A stretch of 64,000 bases of DNA, taken from Halogeometricum limi (GTDB lineage: Archaea; Halobacteriota; Halobacteria; Halobacteriales; Haloferacaceae). Both the position numbers and the translations under genes were made by a program. A model generated the notes under the pieces. It ran no database searches. It was not told the origin of the DNA and saw nothing but the letters and a program-made list of their open reading frames with translations. Every line of letters begins with the position of its first letter. Position 1 is the first letter of the stretch. The stretch spans positions 496,001-560,000 of the forward strand of contig NZ_FOYS01000003.1 of NCBI RefSeq assembly GCF_900115785.1, in the 5' to 3' direction. Positions 34,384 through 43,213 of the stretch are shown here, piece by piece.

Positions 34384-35856
34384 ATGTCACGGCTCCGACG
34401 GCTCGCGGCGAACCTCGCGGGGCGACTCTCGTCGTTCTCCGGGCGGGTCAGGCGGGTAGAGCGCCGGGAACTGTCGGAGTTTCGTCGATGGCTGGAGAAC
34501 ACGAACAACCTCCTCCACCTCTCTATCGTCCTGTTCGTCCCGCTTCTCATCGGCTTCGTCACGTTTCTGACGGGGCGAATCGGAACGCTGTCGTACCTGT
34601 TGTTCCCGCCGCTGGCGTCGGGGACGTACACCCTCTTTTCGGACCCCGAGGGACGATACGCCAGTCCGACGAAGTTCGTCGCGAGTCTCACGGCCGGTGC
34701 GCTGTGCGGACTCGCCTCGCTGTGGGCCACGGTGATGGTCTACGGCGAGACACAGACGGTCGTGCCGCACCCCGAGAGCGCCGCGCTCGCGGTGTTTCTC
34801 ACCGGACTCGTCACGTGGGCGGCCGACGTCGAGGCGCCGTCGGCGTTCTCGACGGCGCTCTTGACGCTCGTCTCGAACCCGGGGACGCCGCTGTCGCAGA
34901 CGCAGAGCGCCACGGCCTACGTCGTCAACATCTTCCTCGCGTCGCTCATCGTCGCCGGGGTGTTCGTCGTCTGGCGCGAGAAGTTCTACGAGCAACGGGC
35001 GCGGTTCCTCTACGAGACGGTCCGCGGCGACGACCACGTCCTCGTCCCGATGCGCGGCGAGAACGCGTCGCGGACGGCGCTGTTCGGCGCGCGTCTGGCC
35101 GCCGCCCACGACGCCGGGAAAGTGGTGCTTCTCGCCGTCGTCGAGGACGCAGAGCGGGCGCGACCGGTCGACGCCGGAGTCGAGAGAACGGGTGCGACGA
35201 CGACGGGCGACTCGGGCGAACTCACCGGTGAAGCCGGGACGGCGGCCGCCCGACTGGAGTCGTGCGCCGCGGACTTACGGACGCGGGTGGGCGTCCCCTG
35301 CGAAGTCGTCGTCGCCGCCGGGGACCCACTGGAGACGACGCTCCAGACCGCCCGAAACACGAACTGCGACCTCGTCGTGACGCCGTACGAGGAGGACCGC
35401 GGGTCGCTCTCGGCGTTCGTCCGTGGGGTGTTCCGCAGTTCTATCGACGCCGTGGCGTTCCGCTCCGTCGGCGAGACGCGACGCTGGAAGCGCATCCTCG
35501 TTCTCGTCTCCCGGCCGGGCGACACGGCGCACGCGATGATAGACTTCGCCCTCCGTCTGGCGGGGCGAAACGGCGTCGTCAGCGTCACGACCTGCATCGG
35601 GAGCGAAGTCGAGCGACGGCGCGCGGAGACGCGACTCGCGAACCTCGTCGAGACGGCGGACGCACCCGTCGAGACGCGCGTCTCGCGGACGGACGTCCGC
35701 TCGTTCATCTCCGCGAACGCCGGGTCGTACGACCTGCTCGTCCTCGGGTCGAGCGGTGAGCGGTCGGCCGCCTCGCGGTTCGTCGCGCCGCCGACGTTCG
35801 AGCGACTCCAGACCGTCGACTGCGACGTCGCCGTGTTCGACCGCGGCAACCTCTGA
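34384..35856 (+). CDS. HPP membrane domain fused to two universal-stress-protein domains
   Basis: A 490-residue fusion. Residues about 45-205 form an HPP-type membrane module of five helices (PPLASGTYTLFSDP, YASPTKFVASLTAG, and VEAPSAFSTALLTLV are HPP-like). Two UspA-like Rossmann domains follow, at about 215-365 (DDHVLVPMRGENASRTAL) and about 375-485 (RILVLVSRPGDTAHAM, ending LLVLGSSGERSAASRF). HPP proteins include nitrite transporters in plants and cyanobacteria; the archaeal fusion may couple transport to nucleotide or stress sensing. The ATG lies 3 bases after udp. Confidence 0.82.
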   Translation: MSRLRRLAANLAGRLSSFSGRVRRVERRELSEFRRWLENTNNLLHLSIVLFVPLLIGFVTFLTGRIGTLSYLLFPPLASGTYTLFSDPEGRYASPTKFVASLTAGALCGLASLWATVMVYGETQTVVPHPESAALAVFLTGLVTWAADVEAPSAFSTALLTLVSNPGTPLSQTQSATAYVVNIFLASLIVAGVFVVWREKFYEQRARFLYETVRGDDHVLVPMRGENASRTALFGARLAAAHDAGKVVLLAVVEDAERARPVDAGVERTGATTTGDSGELTGEAGTAAARLESCAADLRTRVGVPCEVVVAAGDPLETTLQTARNTNCDLVVTPYEEDRGSLSAFVRGVFRSSIDAVAFRSVGETRRWKRILVLVSRPGDTAHAMIDFALRLAGRNGVVSVTTCIGSEVERRRAETRLANLVETADAPVETRVSRTDVRSFISANAGSYDLLVLGSSGERSAASRFVAPPTFERLQTVDCDVAVFDRGNL

Positions 35857-35865
35857 GGCCGGGCG

Positions 35866-37077
35866 TTACGTCTCGTCCTCGTCGTCGAGAACGGTCTGCG
35901 CCTCGGCGTCTTCTTCCGACGGTTCCCCCTCCATCAGTCGCCGCTCTAACTCCTCGACGCCGGTGCTCCCGAGCGCGGACTCCGCGAGGAAGTGCGCGCC
36001 CAGCGTCGCCGGACTGATGACGGTGTCCGCGCCGGCGCGTTTCAGCTTGTTCACGTTCTCGCGTTGCGTCGCCGCGGCGACGATGGTCACCTCCGGGTTG
36101 AGTTGCCGCGCGGTCAGGATGGCGAGGGCGTCCTCGGCGTCGTTGTTCGTCGCGACGACGACGGCGCGGGCGGACTCCACGCGGGCGCGGTGCTGGGAGT
36201 CCTCGTCGCTCGGGTCCGCCGTGAGGACGGTGAATCCGCGCTCGGAGAGGCGACGCGTGCGCTCCTCGTTACCGGTGAGGATGAGGACGTCGGACTTCCC
36301 GGTGAGTTCTTCGAGTATCGGTTCGGTCAGGTCCCCGTGGCCGAGGACGAGGACGTGGTTCTCTAACAGGTCGAGTTGTTCTTCTGTCATGCGTCCGAGT
36401 GCTTTGGAGAGTCGCGCTTCGATGAGCGGTGTGAAGACGACGCCGAGGACGACGGCGAACGCCGAGACGGTGACGAGCAACACCGAGAGAGTGAACAGTC
36501 TGCCGACGGCCGACTGCGGGGTGATGTCGCCGTAACCGACGGTGCTGCCGGTGACGAGCGAGAAGTAGAACGCGTCCAGCAGGGTGTCGACCGAGCCGAA
36601 CTCGTCGCGGAGGGCGAACGCGCCGACGGTGCCGTACGCCTGCGCTCCGGCGAGAGCGGCGAGCGCGCCGATTTGCGTCGTCGTCAACTCCACTTCGCGG
36701 TCGAAGGCGCGGTAGTTCACCCCGACGACGACGAACGCGACGGCGGAGAGACCGACGAGCGGAAGCGACTGCTCGTTCGACTGAAGCAGCCCCTGCGCGG
36801 CGGTGATGGGCACGAGGAGCATGTTCGCGTACCACGCCACGCGGAGACGGCGGCGCAGACCGAACGCGGTGAGGAGGAGGACGAACCCCGTGAGCGTCCC
36901 CGTGAACGCCGCCACCTGCTGGACGTATCCCGGGAGGGTGACGCCGAACAGGACGAACTCCGGGGCGTCGATGGTGACGGTGATGTTGGCGATGCCCGTG
37001 ACGACGGAGAGGACGCCGACGAGGGACGTCAACACCATCGAGGCGCGCGCACCGACCCACTCCCGTTCGAGCACCAT
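35866..37077 (-). CDS. Potassium channel with TrkA-N (RCK) domains
   Basis: A 403-residue protein. Several N-terminal hydrophobic helices lead to a pore loop with selectivity filter TVGYGD at residues 179-184, followed by an inner helix. The cytosolic part has an NAD-binding RCK/TrkA-N domain (HVLVLGHGDLTEPIL) and an acidic tail. It is the layout of ligand-gated K+ channels, here with more helices before the pore than the two-helix type. Convergent with the HPP-Usp gene (9-base gap). Part of a potassium-related block with the genes at 37683-40120. Confidence 0.9.
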   Translation of the reverse strand: MVLEREWVGARASMVLTSLVGVLSVVTGIANITVTIDAPEFVLFGVTLPGYVQQVAAFTGTLTGFVLLLTAFGLRRRLRVAWYANMLLVPITAAQGLLQSNEQSLPLVGLSAVAFVVVGVNYRAFDREVELTTTQIGALAALAGAQAYGTVGAFALRDEFGSVDTLLDAFYFSLVTGSTVGYGDITPQSAVGRLFTLSVLLVTVSAFAVVLGVVFTPLIEARLSKALGRMTEEQLDLLENHVLVLGHGDLTEPILEELTGKSDVLILTGNEERTRRLSERGFTVLTADPSDEDSQHRARVESARAVVVATNNDAEDALAILTARQLNPEVTIVAAATQRENVNKLKRAGADTVISPATLGAHFLAESALGSTGVEELERRLMEGEPSEEDAEAQTVLDDEDET

Positions 37078-37212
37078 ACCTCTCCGGTGGGTCGTTTCCT
37101 ACTTAACCGAAACGACAGCGAGCGGCGGTGGACGGCCGCGGGGACGACTGCCACACTCGTCGACGTACCGCCGACGCATCGCTGACGCACTGCCCACGCA
37201 CCGCCGACCCGG

Positions 37213-37593
37213 CTACAGGTCCACCACGTCGGCGGACTTCGCCGACCGCTCGGCGTCGCCGGTGTTCGCCGTCCCCGTCGGTTCGAAGAGAAGGACGTTC
37301 GCCCCCGCCTCGGAGACGGGGCGGTGTTCGACGCCGCGAGGGACGACGGCCATCTCCCCGGCGTCGAGGCGGACGTCCGCCTGGTCGCGGAGTTCGAGCG
37401 TCACCGACCCGTCGACGACGAGGAACAGTTCGTCGGCGTCGGGGTGGCTGTGCCAGACGAATGCGTCCTCGAACTTCGCGAGTTTCACGGCCTGCCCGTT
37501 CGACTCGGCGGCGAGACGCGGCGACCACGTCTCGGAGAACGTCTCGAAGGCGTCGGCGAGGTTCACCGGACGGACCGCTTCGGTGTCGGACAT
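37213..37593 (-). CDS. Cupin domain protein
   Basis: A 126-residue cupin. Metal motif one is WHSHPDADELFLVVDG (two His and Glu) and motif two is EMAVVPRGVEHRPVSE (His). Close to the small cupins that bind Fe or Mn and act as sugar-binding or dioxygenase-like proteins; function unknown. The ATG at 37591-37593 is preferred over an upstream in-frame GTG at 37692 because the added residues are Arg-rich. It is divergent from the RCK-C gene at 37683. Confidence 0.8.
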   Translation of the reverse strand: MSDTEAVRPVNLADAFETFSETWSPRLAAESNGQAVKLAKFEDAFVWHSHPDADELFLVVDGSVTLELRDQADVRLDAGEMAVVPRGVEHRPVSEAGANVLLFEPTGTANTGDAERSAKSADVVDL

Positions 37594-37682
37594 AGCCTCG
37601 TCGACGGGACGCCGAGCGATAAGCCTGCGGCGAACCGCGCGGACGATACACGTAACTCGTTCCAGTCGAGAGGAACGTTCAG

Positions 37683-38918
37683 ATGGAACCACTGCCGGTC
37701 GAACTGCTCTACGGACTCTACCTCGGTGTGCTGACCGGGTTCGTCCCGGCGCTCATCGCGTGGGCACTCGGCTTCGTCTTTCGGTACTTCACGGGAATCA
37801 CCATCCCCGGCCTCGCCGTCGTCGGTCTCGGCGTCGCCATCGCGGGGCTGAACGGCGGCCTCCTCGCGCTCGCGGACCCGGCGGTCACCGTCTCGGACAA
37901 CCAGGTGCGACTCACCGTCGCCCTCCTCGTCGTCCTGATGGTGACGCTGTACGCGCACAGCCTCGGCGACAAGATGGGCGCGAACCTCCCGAAGAAGCTC
38001 TCGCTGCGCGAACTCACGGCGCGGACGCTCTCTTCGGACGTGGTCGAACTCGTCGGCGGGCGCGGCCAAGTGCGCGTGAGCGTCGTCGGCGAAGTCGGCG
38101 ACGTCGAAGGGTACCCACCGCTTCCCGCGGCCCTCCGCGAAGAGATTCGCGCGGGCGAGTGGACGTTCCCCGCCGACGTGCCGCTTCTCGACATCGAGAC
38201 GCGCGTCGAGGACCGCCTCCGAACCGACTTCGACCTCGCGGAGGTCGAGGTGACGCTGGACGAACGCGCCCGCGCAACCGTCGCGGCGGCCCCCGGAACG
38301 AGCGGACTCTCGAAGCGGCTCCAGCCCGGTGAACGCGCCGTCTCCGTGACGGCACTCGTCCCGACGGGAACGGCCCGCGGCGACGAGGTGACGGTCCTCG
38401 CCGGCGAGGAGACGTTCGTGGCTCGCGTCCTCGGCGTCGCCGACGGCGGGAAGAAGCCGGACAAAGCCGCCCCGAAGGAGGACGTCGACGTCGGTACCGT
38501 CACGGACGGGGGCGTCGACACCGCACCCACGGGTACGGTTCCGACCGCGGCGGGCGGGGAGTCGCGCGTGACGCTCGCCGTCCGCCGACAGGACGCGTCG
38601 ACGCTCCTCGCGACCGACGACGTCGCCCTGTTCGTTCGGTCGCGCGGCGTCCGACGCGAGTTCGAGTTGGTCACCCTCCTCCGTCGCTCGGGCAAGCGGT
38701 TCCGGCGGCTCACCGCCCGCGAAGGCGGCGTCTTAGACGGATTGACGCTGGGCGAGGCCGACGTCCGCGACCGGCACGACGTCGTCGTCCTCGCGGTCAG
38801 ACACGAGGGGAAGTGGACCGTCGCCCCCCGCGGCGGGCAGGCGGTCGCCGCCGGCGACGAGTTGATAGTCACCGGTGCGTACCCCGACCTGACCGCGTTC
38901 TCGGAGGTGGTGGCGTGA
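37683..38918 (+). CDS. Membrane protein with C-terminal TrkA-C (RCK-C) domain, copy 1
   Basis: A 411-residue protein with three hydrophobic helices in the first 95 residues (LLYGLYLGVLTGFVPALIAWALG and two more), then a long cytosolic part. Two regions resemble TrkA-C/RCK-C beta-alpha domains, around residues 205-250 and at the end (REFELVTLL ... DRHDVVVLAVRHEGKW ... GDELIVTGAYPDL). TrkA-C domains bind small ligands such as c-di-AMP in K+ systems. No channel filter is present. It is coupled to the next gene through a GTGA overlap. Confidence 0.8.
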   Translation: MEPLPVELLYGLYLGVLTGFVPALIAWALGFVFRYFTGITIPGLAVVGLGVAIAGLNGGLLALADPAVTVSDNQVRLTVALLVVLMVTLYAHSLGDKMGANLPKKLSLRELTARTLSSDVVELVGGRGQVRVSVVGEVGDVEGYPPLPAALREEIRAGEWTFPADVPLLDIETRVEDRLRTDFDLAEVEVTLDERARATVAAAPGTSGLSKRLQPGERAVSVTALVPTGTARGDEVTVLAGEETFVARVLGVADGGKKPDKAAPKEDVDVGTVTDGGVDTAPTGTVPTAAGGESRVTLAVRRQDASTLLATDDVALFVRSRGVRREFELVTLLRRSGKRFRRLTAREGGVLDGLTLGEADVRDRHDVVVLAVRHEGKWTVAPRGGQAVAAGDELIVTGAYPDLTAFSEVVA

Positions 38919-40120
38919 CGCCGCTTCAACTCGGCCGAGTCACCGACCTGCTCGGAGTCGTGTTCGCCCAAGCACCGCTCGTCTTCGGACTCGTCGCCCT
39001 CTCGGCGGGTATCTCCGCGGCGGCGGCGATACTCTACCGCTGGTACACCCGCGACGTCGCTCCGACGTGGTTGGCCGCGCTGTTCGGCGGGTCGTCGACG
39101 GCCGTCTACCTGAACGCCGTCGGCCTCCTGAAGACGACGACGGAGGACCCGGCGGCCGTCTTCGACCCGGCGACGGTGCTCGTGAACTCGACCATCCTCG
39201 TCGGCGCCATCGCCGTCTCGCCGGTCGGTCGAACGGTCGGCGACCGAATCGCGACCGACGTGTTCGCCGTCGCCGGTGCCACCTCGATAGACGCCGAAGT
39301 CGGGCGCATCGTGCGAACGGTCGGCCGAGTGACGGTCGTCGAACTGCCCGACGCCGACGACATCGGTGACATCGACGGCTACGACGCCGTCCCCGCGGAG
39401 CGAAAGACGGCCATGGCGGGCAAACGACTGCTGTTCCCGCGTCAACTCACGAGCGACGAACTCGTGGACCGACTCGTCACCCGAATCAAGGAGGACTACG
39501 GCGTCGGCCACGTCGACGTCGAACTGGACGCGGACGACGAGGTGTCGTATCTCGCGCTCGGCCGCCGCGCGGCCGGGTTGGGGCCGACGATGCCGCCGGG
39601 CGTCGCGGCCGTCGCCGTCCGCGGCGACCCCGGCGCGGGAGCGTCCGCGGGCGACGCCGTGCAACTCTGGACCGTCGGCGACGACGGCGACCCGGAACGC
39701 GTCGCCAGCGCCGAACTCCGCGCGACGACGGACGACGTCGCGACCGTCCTGCTAGACGAATCGGAGGCCGAACGACTCGACCACGCGGCGACGTACCGCC
39801 TCCTCACGCTCCCGTCGGACCCCGGCGCGGAACACGAGTTCACCTCGTTGCTCCGCGCGGCCGACGAGACGATGGAGACGGTGCGGGTGGCGGCGGGGAG
39901 CGAACTCGTCGGGACGACGCTGCGAGACCTGAACACCACCGTCGTCGCCGTCGCGCCCGCCGAGGGACCCGTCGAGTCGATTCCGGCCCGGTCGCGCGAA
40001 CTCGCGGTCGGCGACACGCTGTTTCTCGTCGCCCGCCCCGAGACGATTCGTCGCGTCGCGCGGGCGGCCGAAGGCGACGAGGAACCGCCCGCGGACGCGG
40101 CCCGAAACGACGACGACTGA
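38915..40120 (+). CDS. Membrane protein with C-terminal TrkA-C (RCK-C) domain, copy 2
   Basis: A 401-residue partner of the previous gene, started by a GTG whose last bases are the upstream stop (GTGA at 38915-38918). Three N-terminal helices precede cytosolic domains; the end carries a TrkA-C fold (EFTSLLRAADETMETVRVAAGSELVG ... SRELAVGDTLFLVARPE is split here by its loop). The protein is distantly alignable with its neighbour in layout but not closely in sequence. Together they likely form a heteromeric membrane sensor or a regulator of the nearby K+ channel; that is inference. Confidence 0.8.
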   Translation: MTPLQLGRVTDLLGVVFAQAPLVFGLVALSAGISAAAAILYRWYTRDVAPTWLAALFGGSSTAVYLNAVGLLKTTTEDPAAVFDPATVLVNSTILVGAIAVSPVGRTVGDRIATDVFAVAGATSIDAEVGRIVRTVGRVTVVELPDADDIGDIDGYDAVPAERKTAMAGKRLLFPRQLTSDELVDRLVTRIKEDYGVGHVDVELDADDEVSYLALGRRAAGLGPTMPPGVAAVAVRGDPGAGASAGDAVQLWTVGDDGDPERVASAELRATTDDVATVLLDESEAERLDHAATYRLLTLPSDPGAEHEFTSLLRAADETMETVRVAAGSELVGTTLRDLNTTVVAVAPAEGPVESIPARSRELAVGDTLFLVARPETIRRVARAAEGDEEPPADAARNDDD

Positions 40121-40204
40121 CGAGAACGGCGACCGACACGGAGGAGACACCGACCGACAGACTGCGGCGCAATACTCATGTCCTCCCGGCAGGCATACCG
40201 AGGT

Positions 40205-40495
40205 ATGACGACCGTACGTTGGCGTTTGTTCGCCGACCTCGCGGAGGTGGCCGGCGACAGAGAGACCACCGTCACCGTCGGAGACGGCGCGACGGTCGAA
40301 GACGCACTCGACGCACTGTTGGACGGACGGAACGGCCTCCGCGCCCGCGTCTTCGACGACGGCACCCTCGCGGACCACGTGAACCTCCTCCGGAACGGTG
40401 ACGACGCGTCGCTCTCCGAGAGCGTGGAGGAAGACGACGAACTCGCGCTGTTTCCCCCGGTCAGCGGCGGTGCCAGCTCACACCATCGCGTCTGA
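40205..40495 (+). CDS. Ubiquitin-like small archaeal modifier protein (SAMP1/MoaD type) with C-terminal extension
   Basis: A 96-residue beta-grasp protein that aligns along its length with haloarchaeal SAMP1/MoaD proteins: RLFADLAEVAGDRE at the start, ATVEDALDALLDG, VNLLRNG and the ending ELALFPPVSGG. In SAMP/MoaD proteins the Gly-Gly is normally the very C-terminus, adenylated by UbaA for protein conjugation or sulfur transfer. Here seven more residues (ASSHHRV) follow Gly88-Gly89 before TGA. The ATG at 40205 is used instead of a start at 40178. The last 18 bases overlap the convergent SDR gene. Either processing exposes the di-glycine, or activity is altered. Confidence 0.88.
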   Translation: MTTVRWRLFADLAEVAGDRETTVTVGDGATVEDALDALLDGRNGLRARVFDDGTLADHVNLLRNGDDASLSESVEEDDELALFPPVSGGASSHHRV

Positions 40496-41548
40496 GGGGA
40501 CGTCTGGGTGGTCGCGGACGTACTCGACCAGCGTCCGAGCGTACGCGCCGAACGCCGGCGGCGACACGCCCGTCCCCGCCAAGTCGCGGCGCGCGTTCGG
40601 GCAGACGTAGCGCGTCGGGTGCGTGAAGTACGGCACGACGGCCGGGTCCACGCCGGTCCACCGGCGAACGCGCTCGACGGAGAGCACGCGAGTCAGGAGC
40701 GACTGCGACGTCGGCACCGAGAGGACGCGCCGGTCCGTCGCCGCGGCGAGGATACTCCGGACGTCGGCGACGGTGGGCGGGTGCGGGTCACACAGGTTGT
40801 ACGTCGTGCCGACGGCGCGGTCCGTTCGCGAGAGGGCGTCGATAGCGTCGACGACGTAGTCGCGGGGGACGACGTTCAATTCCGTCGTCGTCGCGCCGCG
40901 GAGTCGCGGAAACACCGCGAGACGAGGCTGGCGAAGCAGGAACCGAATCAGGTAGTACGGCCCGTCGTACTTCTGCGTCTCGCCCGTCCGACTGTCGCCG
41001 ACGGTTATCGCGGGGCGGTAGACGGTCGCCGCGAGTCCGTCGGCCATCCGGTCGCGGACGGCGACTTCGGCGAGATACTTCGTCTCCTCGTAGTGGTTGG
41101 TGAACGACTGGCCCTCCCGAAGCATCGCCTCGTCGAACACGCCGCCGTACCGGCCGCTGACGTAACAGGTGCTGACGTACTGGAGTCTCGCGTCCGCGCG
41201 TTCGGTGAAGTCGAGGACGCGTTCCGTTCCCTCGACGTTGACGCGCCTCGCGAGTTCGCGTTCGACGCCGAGGTCGTACACCGCCGCGAGGTGGAACACC
41301 TCGTCGGCGTCGTCCGCGAGTCTCTCGTACCGGTCGTCGGCGAGTCCCACCCTCGCGTCCGTCAGGTCGCCCTCGTGGAGTCGAATCCGGTCTGCCCAGT
41401 CCGTGCCCGCGATTTCGGCGGCGCGTCGCTCCGCTTCGTCTCGGTGGGCCGACTGCACGAGACAGTCGACGCGGTCGGTCCGGTCGAGGAGACGGTCGAC
41501 CAGCGCGGACCCGAGAAAGCCCGGAAACCCCGTGAGGAAGACGCTCAC
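40478..41548 (-). CDS. SDR family NAD(P)-binding protein, acyl reductase-like (NAD_binding_4)
   Basis: A 356-residue extended SDR. It opens with the glycine motif FLTGFPGFLGSAL and has the YVSTCYVSGRY and Y-E-E-T-K (HYEETKYLAE) active-site elements. This resembles the reductase domains of fatty-acyl-CoA reductases and thioester reductases. The GTG at 41546-41548 overlaps the stop of the upstream aldehyde dehydrogenase (GTGA), so I prefer it to an ATG at 41567-41569 that adds only Arg-rich residues. Coupling with an aldehyde dehydrogenase suggests a joint aldehyde/acyl redox task. Confidence 0.85.
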   Translation of the reverse strand: MSVFLTGFPGFLGSALVDRLLDRTDRVDCLVQSAHRDEAERRAAEIAGTDWADRIRLHEGDLTDARVGLADDRYERLADDADEVFHLAAVYDLGVERELARRVNVEGTERVLDFTERADARLQYVSTCYVSGRYGGVFDEAMLREGQSFTNHYEETKYLAEVAVRDRMADGLAATVYRPAITVGDSRTGETQKYDGPYYLIRFLLRQPRLAVFPRLRGATTTELNVVPRDYVVDAIDALSRTDRAVGTTYNLCDPHPPTVADVRSILAAATDRRVLSVPTSQSLLTRVLSVERVRRWTGVDPAVVPYFTHPTRYVCPNARRDLAGTGVSPPAFGAYARTLVEYVRDHPDVPSDAMV

Positions 41549-43125
41549 TCGCCGCCGCCGCGTCGCCATGCGGTGAGTCGGTCGGTCAGTCGCGCGTTCG
41601 CGTTCAGGAAGAAGGTCCAGACGCCGCGGGGGACGCCCGAAGGCCGCGTGAGCGGGCGGCCTCGCTGTGTGGCGACGGTCTGGGACTCCGTGAAGCGCGT
41701 CATGCCGACTTCGCCGTGTCGGCGGCCGATACCGGAGTCGCCCACGCCGCCCATCGGGGCGTCCAGCGACGCCCACGCGGCCGCGTAGCCGTCGTTGACG
41801 TTCACCGTCCCGGCCTCGATTCGCTCTGCGACCTGTTCGGCGCGCGCGGTGTCCTCGGACCAGACGCTCGCGTTCAGTCCGTGCGGACCCTCGTTCGCCC
41901 GTTCGACGGCGTCGGCGATGCCCGACACCTCGTAGACGGCCGCGACGGGACCGAACGTCTCCTCGGTCGCACAGGTCATCTCGGGCGTCACGTCCGTCAG
42001 CACGGTCGGTTCGTAGGCGTACGGGCCGACGTCTTCGCGTCTCCGTCCGCCCGTCAGCACCGACGCGCCCTTCTCCGCGGCGTCCTCGACGTGCGATTCG
42101 ACCTTCTCCAACTGCCGTTCGGAGGCGAGCGTTCCGACGTCGTAGTCGAAGTCGTACCCCGACCCGAGCGTGAGTCGGCGGGCCTCCTTCACGAACGCGT
42201 CCACGAACTCGTCTCTGACCTCGCCGTCGACGTAGATTCGCTCGATGGAGATGCACAACTGCCCCGCGTTCGAGAACGAGGCGTTCGCCGCGTTCCGGGC
42301 GGCGGCCTCCACGTCGGCGTCAGCGAGGACGAGCATCGGGTTCTTCCCGCCGAGTTCGAGCGAGCAGTCGACGAGGTTCCGTCCCGCGGTTTCGGCGACG
42401 ACGCGGCCGACGTCGGTGCTCCCGGTGAAACAGACGTAGTCCGCTTCCTCCACCATCGACTCGCCGAGTTCGTCGCCGTAGCCGGTGACGACGGGGAAGA
42501 GGTCCTCCGGGAGGCCCGACTCGACGAGGAGTTCGCGGAGTCGAAGCGCCGAGAACGGCGTCCCCTCGTCGGGTTTCAGGACGACGGCGTTGCCCGCGAG
42601 GAGGGCGGGGACGGCGTCGGAGATGGCGAGCGTGAGCGGGTAGTTCCACGGCGAGATGATTCCGACGACGCCGACGGGGTGGCGGTGTTCCGTCGCTCGC
42701 GTGGCCACCGGGACGGCGCCGCCTCGCCGGCGACTCGACAGGTACGACCCGGCGTGGTTCGCGTAGTACCGCGTCGTCGCGGCGATGTCGATGGCCTCCT
42801 CGTGGGCGTCGACGCGCGACTTGCCCGTCTCGGCCTGTGCGACGTCCAACAGCGACGACTGCTCGTCGAGCACTCGGTCGTGGAACGCCTCGAAGACCGC
42901 GACCCGGTCGCGTAGCGGTCGGTCCGCCCACTCCGACTGCGCCTCCCGGGCGCGTTCGTAGGCGGCGCGAACGTCGTCTGCGTCACAGGCGGGAACCGTT
43001 CCGAGCGTCTCGCCGTCGAACGGTGACTCGACGGCGAGCGTGGGACGGTCCGAAACGGTGGTGACGTCGTCCGCGAGAGCGTCGAACTCGAACCGGCGGA
43101 CGGTCGTCTGCGTCGAGAGCGTCAT
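41545..43125 (-). CDS. Aldehyde dehydrogenase (succinate-semialdehyde dehydrogenase family)
   Basis: A 526-residue NAD(P)-dependent aldehyde dehydrogenase. Blocks seen in order: PWNYPLTLAISDAVPALLAGN (cofactor), FTGSTDVGRVVA, SLELGGKNPMLV with the catalytic Glu, NAGQLCISIERIYV with the nucleophilic Cys, and ATEETFGPVAAVY. It is closest to succinate-semialdehyde dehydrogenases, but medium- or long-chain aldehydes are possible. A 35-residue C-terminal extension with PRGVWTFFLNANARLTDRL follows the domain. TATA box TATAAAC on the plus strand at 43150-43156 is well placed. Confidence 0.9.
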   Translation of the reverse strand: MTLSTQTTVRRFEFDALADDVTTVSDRPTLAVESPFDGETLGTVPACDADDVRAAYERAREAQSEWADRPLRDRVAVFEAFHDRVLDEQSSLLDVAQAETGKSRVDAHEEAIDIAATTRYYANHAGSYLSSRRRGGAVPVATRATEHRHPVGVVGIISPWNYPLTLAISDAVPALLAGNAVVLKPDEGTPFSALRLRELLVESGLPEDLFPVVTGYGDELGESMVEEADYVCFTGSTDVGRVVAETAGRNLVDCSLELGGKNPMLVLADADVEAAARNAANASFSNAGQLCISIERIYVDGEVRDEFVDAFVKEARRLTLGSGYDFDYDVGTLASERQLEKVESHVEDAAEKGASVLTGGRRREDVGPYAYEPTVLTDVTPEMTCATEETFGPVAAVYEVSGIADAVERANEGPHGLNASVWSEDTARAEQVAERIEAGTVNVNDGYAAAWASLDAPMGGVGDSGIGRRHGEVGMTRFTESQTVATQRGRPLTRPSGVPRGVWTFFLNANARLTDRLTAWRRGGGE

Positions 43126-43149
43126 GGCTCTCAGTTCGGTCGGGTGCTG

Positions 43150-43156
43150 TATAAAC
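43150..43156 (-). promoter_or_regulatory. TATA box of the aldehyde dehydrogenase-SDR operon
   Basis: Minus-strand GTTTATA is 25-31 bases before the ATG at 43125, a near-consensus haloarchaeal TATA box; it would drive both the dehydrogenase and the coupled SDR gene. Confidence 0.6.
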
Positions 43157-43213
43157 GAGGTGAAACGTGAGAAGACGTCGCAGACTGCGCGGGGTCGAAG
43201 CGGGAGTCGCCGG

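Noticed and set aside
41549-41569. An ATG start for the SDR gene seven codons earlier.
   Set aside because: It adds Met-Ala-Thr-Arg-Arg-Arg-Arg, atypical for the family, and lengthens the overlap with the aldehyde dehydrogenase; the GTGA-coupled start places the first strand at the N-terminus.
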